64,000 nucleotides of DNA from Psychromonas sp. MB-3u-54 (GCF_002836415.1 NZ_PJBP01000181.1:1-64000), one strand, 5' to 3'. Positions 44,051 through 54,915 are shown, counted from the stretch's first letter. Notes: a model not told the origin generated them from the sequence alone. Made by a program: numbers and translations.

Positions 44051-45100
44051 TTACTTAAATAATTTATTCGACTGAGTTTGAAATATTTTTAACAGACTAT
44101 TTTCTAAAGCGATAGCAGCAGCGTGTCCAAGTTTGTCCGCAAATTTCTTACGCTGAGTGTACTTGATTTGAATGATATGACGGCTGTCCAGCTGGCTTAA
44201 CAAATAATCATCACTGGTAGATATATGGTCAACTAAATTGCGCTCTATCGCCTGCAGACCGTACCAATGTTCACCTGTCGCCACTTTGTCAATATCAATT
44301 TGACTGCGCTGTTGGGTGACAAATTGTTTAAATAGATCATGTGTTTCCTCTAATTCCTGCTTAAACTTATCACGTCCAGCCTCGTCATTTTTTCCAAACA
44401 TAGTTAATGTGCGTTTATATTCACCCGCCGTTAATTGCTCAAATTCTATGTCGTGCTTTTTTAATACTTTATTAAAGTTTGGGATCTGAGCAATAACACC
44501 GATTGACCCTAAAATTGCAAAGGGTGCGGCAATGATTTTATTCGCAACACAGGCCATCATATAACCACCACTCGCAGCGACTTTATCAACCGAGATTGTT
44601 AATGGAATATTATTATCTCTTAAACGTTGCAGTTGTGAGGCAGCAAGACCGTAACCATGCACCATACCGCCGCCACTTTCTAAACGGACAAAGACTTCAT
44701 CTTGCGCCGTTGCCACGCCTAAAATAGCGGTTATTTCCTCACGCAGAGAGGTCACTTCTTTAGCGTCAATGCTGCCTTTAAAATCGATCACATAAAGTTG
44801 CGCTAAGCCTTTTTTATCCTGGCCCGATTTTGCTGCTTTTTTTGCGGCTTTGTGTTGTTCTTTTTGATTTTTTTTATCTTCTTTCTGGCGCGCTTTTAAT
44901 TGATGATGGGTGAGTAATTTTTCTTCAATTGTTTTCTTTGTGTCTTTTAATTGCTCTGAAAGGTCAATCAGTTGTAATTCCCCTTTCTTGTTTTTTTGTT
45001 TACTTACCAGCGCAATAACAGCAGCAACAACTGCAATGATAGCAATAGCGAAAGTCACTATTTTTGCGAAAAACAAACCATATTCGATGACATATTCCAA
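44051..45100 (-). CDS. sohB: SohB-like inner-membrane peptidase
   Basis: A SppA/S49-family serine peptidase. I place the start at TTG 45100, preceded by AGGAAT at good spacing. This gives 349 residues, the length of E. coli SohB, and an N-terminus LEYVIEYGLFFAKIVTFAIA aligned with the family. An upstream ATG at 45160 would add 20 residues without homology. After the anchor helix and a Lys/Gln-rich linker comes the S49 domain (VFVRLESGGGMVHGYGLA; VDKVAASGGYMMACVA with the nucleophile Ser). It was found in E. coli as a suppressor of degP mutants; substrates are unclear. It lies divergent from yciK and 190 bases upstream of topA. Confidence 0.92.
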   Translation of the reverse strand: MEYVIEYGLFFAKIVTFAIAIIAVVAAVIALVSKQKNKKGELQLIDLSEQLKDTKKTIEEKLLTHHQLKARQKEDKKNQKEQHKAAKKAAKSGQDKKGLAQLYVIDFKGSIDAKEVTSLREEITAILGVATAQDEVFVRLESGGGMVHGYGLAASQLQRLRDNNIPLTISVDKVAASGGYMMACVANKIIAAPFAILGSIGVIAQIPNFNKVLKKHDIEFEQLTAGEYKRTLTMFGKNDEAGRDKFKQELEETHDLFKQFVTQQRSQIDIDKVATGEHWYGLQAIERNLVDHISTSDDYLLSQLDSRHIIQIKYTQRKKFADKLGHAAAIALENSLLKIFQTQSNKLFK

Positions 45101-45228
45101 AATTTTATTCCTATTGTTAATTTTATTTGTCATATAATGACAAAAAGCACGGCCAGGCACAAAAGAGATTGAGTCTTTTATTAAAATAAAGTTAAGATTG
45201 TAGCTTATTTAACAATATACGAGATAAT

Positions 45229-45966
45229 ATGAATGAATTTAAAGCACAACCAGACTCCTTAAGCGGAAAAACTATTCTAATTACAGGTGCTGGCGCGGGT
45301 ATTGGTAAGACGCTCGCTTTACACTGTGCAGACCTGGGTGCAAAAGTCATCTTATTAGGAAAAACAGTCAAAAAATTAGAAGCGGTTTACGATCAAATAG
45401 AATCACGGGGTAGACAACAAGCGGCTATTTTGCCCGTTGATTTAAATGGCGCGACCGAGGAACATTATAATGACTTGGCGGACACCATAAAACGTGAATA
45501 CGGAAAACTTGATGCACTGGTGCATAACGCCAGTCAGTTGGGTGTACTGGGCCCTTTCGATCAAATTGAAAAATCGACCTGGGACGAGGTAATGCAAACC
45601 AATGTAACGGCTCAATTTTTATTAACCAAAGCGTTAATTCCGGTACTCAATCTGGCTCCGCTGGCATCGGTGATTTTCACAACATCAAGTGTTGGTCATA
45701 AAGGCCGAGCATATTGGGGAGTCTATAGCGTGTCTAAGTTTGCCTGCGAAGGCATGATGCAGGTTTTAGCCGATGAATATGAGCATAGTTCATTACGTTT
45801 CAACGCCATTAATCCGGGGGCCACACGCACCACAATGCGCGCCAGTGCCTACCCTGCGGAAGACAGCTCTCTATTAAAAACAGCGACGGACATTATGCCT
45901 AGCTATTTGTATTTATTAAGTGATGAGAGTAAAAGCGTTACCGGGCAGCGAATCAATGCGCAGTAA
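45229..45966 (+). CDS. yciK: YciK-like short-chain dehydrogenase
   Basis: A 245-residue short-chain dehydrogenase/reductase. The NAD(P) glycine motif TGAGAGIGKTLAL (~residues 20-32), LVHNASQLGVLGPF (NNAG-equivalent), the catalytic Ser region IFTTSSVGHKGRAYW and the YSVSKFAC motif with catalytic Tyr and Lys are all present. Neighbourhood (divergent from sohB, near topA) and length (E. coli 252) fit YciK, an oxidoreductase of unclear substrate. A 128-base gap to sohB must hold both promoters. Confidence 0.93.
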   Translation: MNEFKAQPDSLSGKTILITGAGAGIGKTLALHCADLGAKVILLGKTVKKLEAVYDQIESRGRQQAAILPVDLNGATEEHYNDLADTIKREYGKLDALVHNASQLGVLGPFDQIEKSTWDEVMQTNVTAQFLLTKALIPVLNLAPLASVIFTTSSVGHKGRAYWGVYSVSKFACEGMMQVLADEYEHSSLRFNAINPGATRTTMRASAYPAEDSSLLKTATDIMPSYLYLLSDESKSVTGQRINAQ

Positions 45967-46011
45967 AATAGTCAGACGCTATATTATTATTCGAGGATTA
46001 AGGGTTTAGAT

Positions 46012-46037
46012 TAAAAAGGGGGAAGCTTCGCCCCCTC
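46012..46037 (-). terminator. Terminator of lpxM-like gene (convergent with yciK)
   Basis: AGGGGG and CCCCCT flank an AAGCTTCG loop, and the minus strand ends in a T run (complement of AAAAA at 46013-46017). Confidence 0.8.
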
Positions 46038-46043
46038 AAAATA

Positions 46044-47009
46044 TTATTTGTAGATATTATGTCCTTTCTCAGGACGGGTCTTTAAGAGCTTAAGTGTCCA
46101 CATATACTGCGCTCTGTTTTCATCTATCACTTTTTCAATGGCACGATTCATCAACTCGGTCTGCTGCTGTTGATCTCCCTCGAATAAATTTTCCAGCGGC
46201 GCATGACAAATGACATCTATTTTTGAGGTTTTTGCGTTGTATGAGGTATAAATCGGAATGACCACGGCACGCCCCAATTTAGCCAGCCGCCCGATAACCG
46301 GCAAAGTGGCTTTTTTAGTGGCATAAAAATCAGTGAAAACACTGTTCTCACGACCATGATCTTCATCGGGTAAATAATAAAAATGCGCTTTGTCGCGTAA
46401 GCTTTTAATTGCAGGCTTTAAACCTTCGGAACGATGATACAGAGTCCCCTTTCCGGCAAGCTTGGTAAAACGCGTTCGATAACCTGTTACAAACCAGTCA
46501 AAAATAGGATTGTTATAATCTTTAAACATACTGGATAACGGATAACCTCTTGCCGAAACAGCGGCTGCTCCCGCAAAATCTAAACCATAACAATGCGGTG
46601 CCAAAAAAATAATGGCTTTATCCTGTGCTTCGGCTTCTTTAATATAATGCTCACCAATAAAATTGATGCGTTTAATTAAAAATGCCTGACTGCGAAAAGC
46701 AATTTCACCGAGTGATAATAAGATTTGCGCCACCGAGCGGAAGTTTTCACGCATCAGCTTATCTTTGTCAGCTTCGTTATATTCCGGAAAACACAACCCC
46801 AAATTGATAAATGCAATTCTTTTACGTTTATTTAGAAATTTAGCATCATATAATTTATCAGCAATAAATGCGGCAAAACGATCTCGCCATTTAATGGGTA
46901 AGTAACTGAAGAGAAATAATAAACCCAGCAAAAGCCATATTCCCCAATATTTTGGAAGGAAATGCTGTTTTTTCAGAGAGGTATCAAATCGAGATTGATA
47001 TTGAGTCAT
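46044..47009 (-). CDS. lpxM: Lipid A late acyltransferase (LpxM/MsbB-like)
   Basis: A 321-residue HtrB/MsbB-family acyltransferase that adds a secondary acyl chain to lipid A at the inner membrane. One N-terminal anchor helix (WGIWLLLGLLFLFSYLP) is followed by the HxxxxD catalytic motif in APHCYGLDFAGAA. FYYLPDEDHGRENSVFTDFY is the downstream conserved block, as in LpxM. Length matches E. coli LpxM (323) more than LpxL (306), so I favour LpxM; the closely related LpxL cannot be wholly excluded. It stands alone beside the 4.5S RNA gene and ends at a strong terminator. Confidence 0.88.
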   Translation of the reverse strand: MTQYQSRFDTSLKKQHFLPKYWGIWLLLGLLFLFSYLPIKWRDRFAAFIADKLYDAKFLNKRKRIAFINLGLCFPEYNEADKDKLMRENFRSVAQILLSLGEIAFRSQAFLIKRINFIGEHYIKEAEAQDKAIIFLAPHCYGLDFAGAAAVSARGYPLSSMFKDYNNPIFDWFVTGYRTRFTKLAGKGTLYHRSEGLKPAIKSLRDKAHFYYLPDEDHGRENSVFTDFYATKKATLPVIGRLAKLGRAVVIPIYTSYNAKTSKIDVICHAPLENLFEGDQQQQTELMNRAIEKVIDENRAQYMWTLKLLKTRPEKGHNIYK

Positions 47010-47054
47010 TATTAGACCTTTGAAACACTAAGAATGATTGTATGGGGGGGATTG

Positions 47055-47165
47055 GTGGTAGACTCCCCAGCGAACCCTCGGCACTTGAATCGCTTGCTAT
47101 GGCTGCTGCCTTCCGGCTCTGACCAGGTTAACAAGTTTTCAATGCGAGGAACCAAGGAGCCTACC
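47055..47165 (-). ncRNA. ffs: 4.5S signal recognition particle RNA
   Basis: On the minus strand the conserved SRP domain-IV loop is evident: ACCTGGTCAGAGCCGGAAGG, then CAGCAGCC. The RNA starts at about 47165 with GGTAGGCTCC, which pairs with GGAGTCTACC at 47066-47057, closing the hairpin at about 110 nt, the size of E. coli 4.5S RNA. It pairs with Ffh for co-translational membrane targeting. Upstream lies the 87-bp repeat array. Confidence 0.95.
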
Positions 47166-47754
47166 ATTGTCACTGTTATCAAGTGTTTATGTAACGACTT
47201 GATGAACAGAATTATACGTGATGAGGCAGATATTACAACCGCTATTTGACAATTTAACTGCGACTGCTTAATAATCACCCATTCCACTCAATTTAATCGG
47301 TTTGCGCTACTGTTATTCGTTAAGTTGAGCTTGGCAAGCTGTTAAGTTGAGCTTAAACAATACCCTTGCGAGCAGCAACATAATCGGTTTGCCCTACTGT
47401 TATTCGTTAAATTGAGCTTGGCAAGCTATTAAGTTGAGCTTAAACAATACCCTTGCCAGCAGAAACTTAATCGGTTTGCACTACTGTCATTCGTTAAGTT
47501 GAATTTGGCAAGCTGTTAAGTTGAACTTAAACAATACCCTTGCCAGCAGCAACTTAATCGGTTTGCGCTACTGTTATTCGTTAAGTTGAGCTTGGCAAGC
47601 TGTTAAGTTGAGCTTAAGCAATACCCTGGCCAGCAGAAACTTAATCGTTTTGCGCTACTGTTATTCGTTAAGTTGAGCTTGGCAAGCTATTAAGTTGAGC
47701 TTAAGCAATACCCTGGCCAGCAGCAACTTAATATTTATTCTCTATCTAAGATGA
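47166..47754. other. Intergenic region filled by an 87-bp tandem array
   Basis: This gap between the pssA stop and the ffs gene is mostly the five-unit array (47294-47728). The first ~130 bases next to ffs should contain its promoter. No gene was seen. Confidence 0.65.
47294..47728. repeat. Five tandem 87-bp repeats
   Basis: The marker TAATCG recurs at 47294, 47381, 47468, 47555 and 47642, exactly 87 bases apart, and the array ends at 47728. Each unit carries two copies of TTAAGTTGAGCTT (with small variants) around the odd palindrome AGCTTGGCAAGCT. Units differ at a few positions (e.g. TTGCCAGC versus TGGCCAGC). No frame is open throughout. Confidence 0.97.
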
Positions 47755-49107
47755 CTAAAGCAGACCTTTGACTAATCTATCCGCTTTAAACCTGCGCATG
47801 CGAATAAGAATTTTTTTAACATTGTCGGGATAATTGGCAATATCTTCAATTTCATTAAAGTGTTTAATTTTCCGGGTATTTGCTAATATGCCGGAAAGTT
47901 CTTTATCCAGTAACCCTTTAATCTCCTGTTTAGGATCATCAATTAAAAGAGCATTTTCCAGATCTAAACGCCATGCTCGCGGATTTAGATTATGCCCGGT
48001 TAACATTGCAAAACGATTATCAGAATAGAGCCCTTTAAGATGAAAACTATTGGCCTTATCTTGCCAAAGATGAATTTTCAATAACCCTTTATCAATTGAC
48101 TGCTGATGTTTGGTGGCAAACTTTTTAATATTACTTTCATAGAGATAAGGTAATGTACCGATAGTTTTAAAAGGTTTATCAGCTGGGATATAAAAGTCAT
48201 TCGCCGTTTTATCTCCGACTATAATAGTCAGCTGCACGCCACGTGTTAATAGCGCATTGATATCTCGTACGATAGCACCCGGCAAGTTAAAATAGGGTGT
48301 AAATACAATCAATTCCTGCTCGGTACTTTGAAATATTTGACGAATCGTTTTATTGAGCTGATTTTTGCGGGCGCCCAATCCGAATAGCGGGGTAACAGTC
48401 AATTGATCCGGCGACACTTGCCCCTGATACTGGTAACTCGCTGTTTTCAAGTCGTGAGTTAATGTTTTATGCGCTAATTTGAGAGACTGGAAATCCGCTA
48501 TGCTCTCAGTGTTTAGTGATGTTACCGCATTTGTACTTAAAAATTGATCTTGTAAAAACCGCACCAGAGAGTCGGCTAATACATTATTTTTTATTAACCA
48601 GTAACGATCCAGACGGTATTTATCCTGTTGATGCAAATAGATATTATTTAAACTTGCGCCGCTGTAGAGCACCTGATCGTCAAAAATAAAACCTTTTAAA
48701 TGCTGTACACCGAACAGTTCTTTACGTTTAACGGGGATGCCAATAATTTTGACACCAAGCCCTTCTGTTTTAGCCACCTGCTGGTACCAGATTGCATTGG
48801 TTGACGCTGATTTATCGACGCCTATTAAACCTCGTTGTGCTCGATGGAAATCAACACAGACAACGATATCTAATGAAGGATTGTTTTTTTTAGCTTGATA
48901 TAAAGCAGATAAAACGTCTGCGCCCGCCTGATCATCTTCAAGATAAAGCGCCGCGAGATAAATACGTTTTTTAGCGGTACTTATCTGTTTTAACAATTCG
49001 CTGTTAAATGATTTAGTAGTAAAGAGACAATCAATGTCCTCTACCGCAAGCGGAATTTTTTTTAGATTATTAAGAAACAACAAACTTTGTATAACTCGAC
49101 TACTCAT
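47755..49107 (-). CDS. pssA: CDP-diacylglycerol-serine O-phosphatidyltransferase (PssA)
   Basis: A 450-residue phospholipase D-superfamily phosphatidylserine synthase, which condenses CDP-diacylglycerol and serine in phosphatidylethanolamine synthesis. Two HKD-type motifs are seen: HLKGFIFDDQVLYSGASLN and HLKGLYSDNRFAMLTGHNLN. Other segments match the E. coli enzyme (451 residues): YLHQQDKYRLDRY, TPYFNLPGAIVRDI and VGDKTANDFYIPADKPFK. It is a cytoplasmic/peripheral enzyme acting at the membrane surface. It stands alone downstream of aspC, whose terminator lies just before its ATG. Confidence 0.96.
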   Translation of the reverse strand: MSSRVIQSLLFLNNLKKIPLAVEDIDCLFTTKSFNSELLKQISTAKKRIYLAALYLEDDQAGADVLSALYQAKKNNPSLDIVVCVDFHRAQRGLIGVDKSASTNAIWYQQVAKTEGLGVKIIGIPVKRKELFGVQHLKGFIFDDQVLYSGASLNNIYLHQQDKYRLDRYWLIKNNVLADSLVRFLQDQFLSTNAVTSLNTESIADFQSLKLAHKTLTHDLKTASYQYQGQVSPDQLTVTPLFGLGARKNQLNKTIRQIFQSTEQELIVFTPYFNLPGAIVRDINALLTRGVQLTIIVGDKTANDFYIPADKPFKTIGTLPYLYESNIKKFATKHQQSIDKGLLKIHLWQDKANSFHLKGLYSDNRFAMLTGHNLNPRAWRLDLENALLIDDPKQEIKGLLDKELSGILANTRKIKHFNEIEDIANYPDNVKKILIRMRRFKADRLVKGLL

Positions 49108-49131
49108 GATTTTTTAAACCCGGATATGTTG

Positions 49132-49171
49132 GAAAAAAACAAGATAAGGCTGCCTGAGCAACCTTATCTTA
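49132..49171 (-). terminator. Terminator of the aminotransferase gene
   Basis: AAGATAAGG (49141-49149) and CCTTATCTT (49162-49170) form the stem; the A run at 49133-49139 gives the minus-strand T tail. It sits 18 bases beyond the aspC stop. Confidence 0.9.
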
Positions 49172-49188
49172 GTATTGACCAATTTAGG

Positions 49189-50379
49189 TTAGATTACTTT
49201 AACCAGTGCATCACATAGAGGTTGCATATTATCTTTGGTCATACCGGCGACAGAAATACGACCTGAACCTACGATATAAATAGCAAACTCTTCTTTTAAA
49301 CGATTGACCTGTTCAACGGACAAACCGGAGAAAGAAAACATACCATTCTGACGACTAATAAAGCTGTAATCTTTAGTAACACCCTTCTCTTTCAATGTGC
49401 TTACAAACAATTCACGCATCTCTTTAATACGATCGCGCATATCTGCAACTTCTTTATCCCATTGCTGATAAAGATCGGGATCGGTCAGAATAGTGGTCAC
49501 AATAGCAGCACCATGAGCCGGAGGATTGGAGTAATTTGAACGTATTCCTGATTTAATTTGACTAAATGCAGACTCCGCAATCTCGCTGTCCTCTGCTACC
49601 AAAGTGATGCCACCCACGCGTTCATTATATAAACCGAAGTTTTTAGAAAAGGAGTTAGCAACTAACAGTTCTTTATTGTATTTAGCAAAAATACGCAGTC
49701 CCTGAGCATCTTCTTCAACACCTTTTGCAAACCCCTGATAGGCAAAGTCAAAAAATGGAGTGGCACCTGAATCAGCAATCAATTTAGCTAAAATTTCCCA
49801 TTGTTCCAAGGTAGGATCGATGCCTGTCGGATTATGGCAACAACCATGGAAAAGGACTAAATCACCCGTTTCAACGCTTTGTAATGAATCCACCATAGCA
49901 TCGAAGTCTAAGTCATTATTTTCGGCGTTATAATAGGCATAATTGACCACATTAAGGCCTGCGGTTTTAAACACATTGCCATGATTTGCCCAGGTTGGGT
50001 TACTTACCCATATTTTTTTTATGCCCAGTTTTTTGACAGCAAAATCAGCTGCGGTACGCAGTGCGCCGGTGCCGCCTGGCGCCTGTGCCGTGCGTGCCCG
50101 ATTTGATAGTACCACGTCGGAATCTTGGCCAAACAACAGTTTTTGAACAGCATCGCCGTAAGCGGCAATACCCTCAATGCTCAAATAACTTTTTGTCGTT
50201 TCTGTCGCTAGCAGGCGTTTTTCTGCTTCTTTCACGGTCGCCAAAATAGGGGTTTGCCCGCTTTCATTTTTATAAATCCCAACACCTAAATTTATTTTTT
50301 CACTGCGGGGATCTTTTTTAAATGCATCAGTTAATCCTAAGATGGGATCTGCTGGCGCCGTACTCACTTGTTCAAACAT
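49189..50379 (-). CDS. aspC: Aromatic/aspartate aminotransferase (AspC-like)
   Basis: A 396-residue PLP-dependent class I aminotransferase, the length of E. coli AspC (396). It begins [20 protein letters not shown]. It shows [13 protein letters not shown] and the PLP-binding Lys in [15 protein letters not shown], with the family's arginine-binding C-terminal block ([15 protein letters not shown]). It interconverts aspartate/oxaloacetate and glutamate/2-oxoglutarate. TyrB-like aromatic specificity cannot be excluded. It is transcribed singly and ends at a strong terminator; next upstream is fumarase. Confidence 0.93.
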   Translation of the reverse strand: MFEQVSTAPADPILGLTDAFKKDPRSEKINLGVGIYKNESGQTPILATVKEAEKRLLATETTKSYLSIEGIAAYGDAVQKLLFGQDSDVVLSNRARTAQAPGGTGALRTAADFAVKKLGIKKIWVSNPTWANHGNVFKTAGLNVVNYAYYNAENNDLDFDAMVDSLQSVETGDLVLFHGCCHNPTGIDPTLEQWEILAKLIADSGATPFFDFAYQGFAKGVEEDAQGLRIFAKYNKELLVANSFSKNFGLYNERVGGITLVAEDSEIAESAFSQIKSGIRSNYSNPPAHGAAIVTTILTDPDLYQQWDKEVADMRDRIKEMRELFVSTLKEKGVTKDYSFISRQNGMFSFSGLSVEQVNRLKEEFAIYIVGSGRISVAGMTKDNMQPLCDALVKVI

Positions 50380-50463
50380 AATTATTCCTTACGTATACTG
50401 ACGTTATCTGTCCATATCGTGTTATACCATCACTGCCTTTTCAAGCAATAAAAAACGTAATTA

Positions 50464-52002
50464 TTAAGCTAATTTATTAGCAATTTCTTCTATTTTAACT
50501 TTCCAGATGGCAGGCCCTTGCTCATGTACATTATTGCCTTTACTGTCAACGGCCACGGTAACAGGCATATCTTCGACATCAAATTCATAAATTGCTTCCA
50601 TTCCTAAATCAGCAAATGCGACCACTCGGGATTTTTTTATTGCCTTAGACACTAAATAAGCGGCACCGCCAACGGCCATTAAATAGACAGACTTATGTTT
50701 GGCGATTGAGTCAACGGTTTGTTGGCCGCGTTCAGATTTCCCGATCATACCGAGTAACCCGGTTTCTTCGAGCATAAAGTCCGTATATTTATCCATCCTT
50801 GTGGCTGTTGTAGGGCCGGCAGGACCAACAACTTCGTCTCGAACTGCATCAACAGGGCCAACGTAATAAATAAATCGCCCATTAAAATCAACTCCTTCTG
50901 GTAATCCCTTTCCGGAACTTAGCAGAGAGTGGATACGTTTGTGAGCGGCATCTCGTCCGGTTAATATTTTTCCTGACAGAAGAAGAGAATCGCCACTTTT
51001 CCAGGTAGCCATATCAGCTTTAGTAAGGTTATTAACATTCACACGATGGACATTTGCACCTTCTTCTCGCGTAATTTCAGGCCAATCACTTAATTTCGGC
51101 GCGACTAACTCCGCTTCCCCGCTACCATCAAGTTTAAAATGCGCATGTCTTGTTGCGGCGCAATTGGGAATCATCACCACGGGCAACGATGCCGCATGTG
51201 TCGGGCAACTTTTAATTTTAATATCAAGCACAGTGGTTAAACCACCTAACCCCTGTGCACCAATACCAAGTGCATTAACACGCTGCATAATTTCTAAACG
51301 AAGTTTTTCATCTGAATTTAACTGTTCAGGATTATTTTTAGCTTTTTCTTGTAAATCAAAGATATCCACAGCTTCCATTAATGACTCTTTCGCCATTACC
51401 GCCGCTTTTTCTGCAGTGCCACCGATGCCGATCCCCAACATACCCGGCGGACACCAACCAGCCCCCATGCTTGGCACGGTTTTTTCTACCCAGTCAGCAA
51501 TTGAATCCGACGGATTTAACATCACCATTTTTGATTTATTTTCCGAGCCGCCGCCCTTCGCCGCCACCATGACTTCAACTTTATCGCCCTTGACCATTTC
51601 TACATGAACAACTGAGGGGGTATTATCCTTGGTATTTTTGCGTGCACCAGCGGGGTCTGCAACAATTGAAGCGCGCAGAGGATTACTCGGATCGGTATAA
51701 GCTTTGCGGACACCGGCATCGACCAACTCTTGTACTGTCAGTTCACCTTCAAATTGAACCTTCATACCGATTTTGACAAAAACAGTGACAATACCGGTAT
51801 CTTGACAAATCGGGCGTTTACCTTCGGCCGACATACGAGAATTAATGAGAATCTGAGCAATTGCATCTTTTGCAGCGGGATTTTGCTCCGCCTGATAAGC
51901 CTTATGCATTGCTTGTATAAAATCCAGAGGGTGATAGTAAGAGATAAACTGTAATGCATTCGCAACGCTGTTGACAAAATCCTGTTGCTTAATAATAGTC
52001 AT
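50464..52002 (-). CDS. fumA: Class I (iron-sulfur) fumarate hydratase
   Basis: A 512-residue class I fumarase, which hydrates fumarate to malate using a [4Fe-4S] cluster. Candidate cluster cysteines lie in KRPICQDTGIV, GAGWCPPGMLGIGIGGT and VVMIPNCAATRHAHF. The N-terminal alpha domain and C-terminal beta domain (VGPAGPTTATRMDKYTDFML) are fused, as in E. coli FumA/FumB (548 residues). The start is ATG 52002 with GGAG close before it (MTIIKQQDF); a further 28-codon in-frame extension upstream lacks a signal and family match. It faces pabB across a 123-base gap. Confidence 0.92.
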   Translation of the reverse strand: MTIIKQQDFVNSVANALQFISYYHPLDFIQAMHKAYQAEQNPAAKDAIAQILINSRMSAEGKRPICQDTGIVTVFVKIGMKVQFEGELTVQELVDAGVRKAYTDPSNPLRASIVADPAGARKNTKDNTPSVVHVEMVKGDKVEVMVAAKGGGSENKSKMVMLNPSDSIADWVEKTVPSMGAGWCPPGMLGIGIGGTAEKAAVMAKESLMEAVDIFDLQEKAKNNPEQLNSDEKLRLEIMQRVNALGIGAQGLGGLTTVLDIKIKSCPTHAASLPVVMIPNCAATRHAHFKLDGSGEAELVAPKLSDWPEITREEGANVHRVNVNNLTKADMATWKSGDSLLLSGKILTGRDAAHKRIHSLLSSGKGLPEGVDFNGRFIYYVGPVDAVRDEVVGPAGPTTATRMDKYTDFMLEETGLLGMIGKSERGQQTVDSIAKHKSVYLMAVGGAAYLVSKAIKKSRVVAFADLGMEAIYEFDVEDMPVTVAVDSKGNNVHEQGPAIWKVKIEEIANKLA

Positions 52003-52125
52003 GTAAAACTCCGTTAATATAAATAAGGGTATAAAGGGCTGATATGTGGGACAGAGAATGTTAATCTGTAAATACATATCCACCAAAACATTTGTTACAA
52101 AACTGTTGACTGAATTCTAAAAAAT

Positions 52126-53538
52126 ATGACTAATCCTAATTCCACTATATTAATACAGCCTCTTTCATTAACCATTGTCGAACTTACCAATATAAAAGCG
52201 CAGATAGCAGGCTTAGATTGGGCGGTTTTACTTGAATCAGCCGGCAAGGATCATGTTGATAGCAGGTGGTCAATTATTAGTGCACAGCCCGTTGCTAATA
52301 TGGTCACATATCAAGGGGTAAGCACAATAACACAGGGTAACAAAACTATCAGCGATTCTTCTGATCCGCTTGCGATACAACAAAACCTGCGCCAAAAATT
52401 ATTTCATAATAGTACAATAGAGACGGATCTTCCCTTTACCGGAGGCGTATTAGGTTATTATTCCTATGGACTGGGGAATTATTTTGAGAATATTCAAAAT
52501 GCAGATAAACCGGTCACGCTTGAATTGCCTGAAATGGCGGTGGGTTTTTATGACTGGGCGTTACTCATTGATAATGAAAATGAACAAAATTATTTAGTTG
52601 TCCATAAAATGAAACAGAGCAGCGCAAGCCTTCAGGCATTATGGCAGCAAAGATTTGCTTGGTTAAAAGCGCAAAATTTAAAAACAAACACCGAAAATTT
52701 TAAATTATCGTCATCTTGGCAAGCAAATATGAGCAAATCACAATATGCGCATAAGTTTGCGAAAATACAAGAATACATACTCTCGGGCGATTGCTATCAG
52801 GTTAATCTGGCGCAACGATTTCAAGCAAGTTACCAGGGTGACGAATATCAAGCTTATCAGGCTCTGCTGGCAGAGAACCGCCCGCCTTTTGCCGCTTTTA
52901 TGCGTTTACCTGAACAAGCAATTATCTCACTGTCCCCTGAACGCTTTATAAAATTGCACAATAATATTGTAGAAACTAAACCAATCAAAGGAACAACACC
53001 GCGTTTTAATGATTTTTTAAAGGATCAAATCAGTAAACAAACATTATTAGACTCTGAAAAAGATCGTTCAGAAAACTTAATGATTGTGGATCTTTTGCGC
53101 AACGATATTAGCCGGGTGTGTACGGCTGGCAGTGTCTCTGTGCCTAAACTGTTTGACATCGAAAGTTTTCCAGCCGTGCACCACTTAGTGAGCACAGTGG
53201 TTGGTCAATTGGACAGTATTTATAGCAGCGAAGATTTATTACGCGCCTGCTTTCCCGGTGGCTCAATTACCGGTGCGCCTAAAATACGTGCGATGGAAAT
53301 AATAGCCGAATTAGAGCCGCATAACAGACAAATGTATTGCGGTAGCATTGGTTATGTTAATGGCAATGGGCAAACAGATACCAATATTGCCATTAGAACC
53401 TTACTCTGTTATCAGGGGCATATTTATTGTTGGGCAGGAGGAGGTTTAGTCGCTGATTCAAATGTTGATGCTGAATATCAGGAGTGTTTTGACAAGGTAA
53501 GTAAAATTTTACCCTGTCTGGAAATTTTGAACAAATAA
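52126..53538 (+). CDS. pabB: Aminodeoxychorismate synthase component I (PabB)
   Basis: A 470-residue chorismate-binding enzyme. With PabA it makes 4-amino-4-deoxychorismate for folate synthesis. The PIKGT motif of PabB appears as KPIKGTTPRF, and the C-terminal chorismate fold has FPGGSITGAPKIRAMEIIAE and MYCGSIGYVNGNG. Anthranilate synthases have a different residue at the PIKGT lysine. Length is close to E. coli PabB (453). It stands alone; its stop codon borders directly on the TTCGAGC array. Confidence 0.93.
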   Translation: MTNPNSTILIQPLSLTIVELTNIKAQIAGLDWAVLLESAGKDHVDSRWSIISAQPVANMVTYQGVSTITQGNKTISDSSDPLAIQQNLRQKLFHNSTIETDLPFTGGVLGYYSYGLGNYFENIQNADKPVTLELPEMAVGFYDWALLIDNENEQNYLVVHKMKQSSASLQALWQQRFAWLKAQNLKTNTENFKLSSSWQANMSKSQYAHKFAKIQEYILSGDCYQVNLAQRFQASYQGDEYQAYQALLAENRPPFAAFMRLPEQAIISLSPERFIKLHNNIVETKPIKGTTPRFNDFLKDQISKQTLLDSEKDRSENLMIVDLLRNDISRVCTAGSVSVPKLFDIESFPAVHHLVSTVVGQLDSIYSSEDLLRACFPGGSITGAPKIRAMEIIAELEPHNRQMYCGSIGYVNGNGQTDTNIAIRTLLCYQGHIYCWAGGGLVADSNVDAEYQECFDKVSKILPCLEILNK

Positions 53539-53895
53539 AGCTTCGAGCTGACGGCTATCGGCTGACAGCTGACGGCTGACGGCTTCGAGCTTCGAGCTTC
53601 GAGCTTCGAGCTTTCGAGCTTTCGAGCTTCGAGCTTCGAGCTTCGAGCTTCGAGCTTCGAGCTTCGAGCTTTCGAGCTTTCGAGCTTCGAGCTTTCGAGC
53701 TTCGAGCTTCGAGCTTTCGAGCTTCGAGCTTCGAGCTTCGAGCTTCGAGCTTTCGAGCTTCGAGCTTCGAGCTTCGAGCTTTCGAGCTTCGAGCTTTCGA
53801 GCTTTCGAGCTTTCGAGCTTTCGAGCTTCGAGCGGCGAGCTGACGGCTAACGACTGACAGCTGACGACTGACAGCTGACAGCCTTCGAGCTTCGA
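53539..53895. repeat. Compound tandem array of TTCGAGC / CTTTCGAG and GCTGAC units
   Basis: Runs of GCTTCGA and GCTTTCGA units (roughly 35, mixing 7- and 8-mers) occupy ~53580-53835. Blocks of GCTGACA/GCTGACG 7-mers flank them on each side (~53547-53580 and 53838-53882). The array fills every base from the pabB stop to the cysB stop of the convergent genes. Confidence 0.95.

Positions 53896-54915
<1,020 letters not shown>

Noticed and set aside
47012-47287. 91-codon minus-strand frame over the 4.5S RNA
   Set aside because: It is a by-product of the structured RNA gene sequence; the SRP RNA explains the conservation.
47294-47728. CRISPR array
   Set aside because: Units are 87 bp and nearly identical throughout, with no repeat/spacer alternation and no cas genes nearby.
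53539-53895. CRISPR or protein-coding repeat
   Set aside because: Units of 7 and 8 bp mixed irregularly shift every frame, and there are no spacers.
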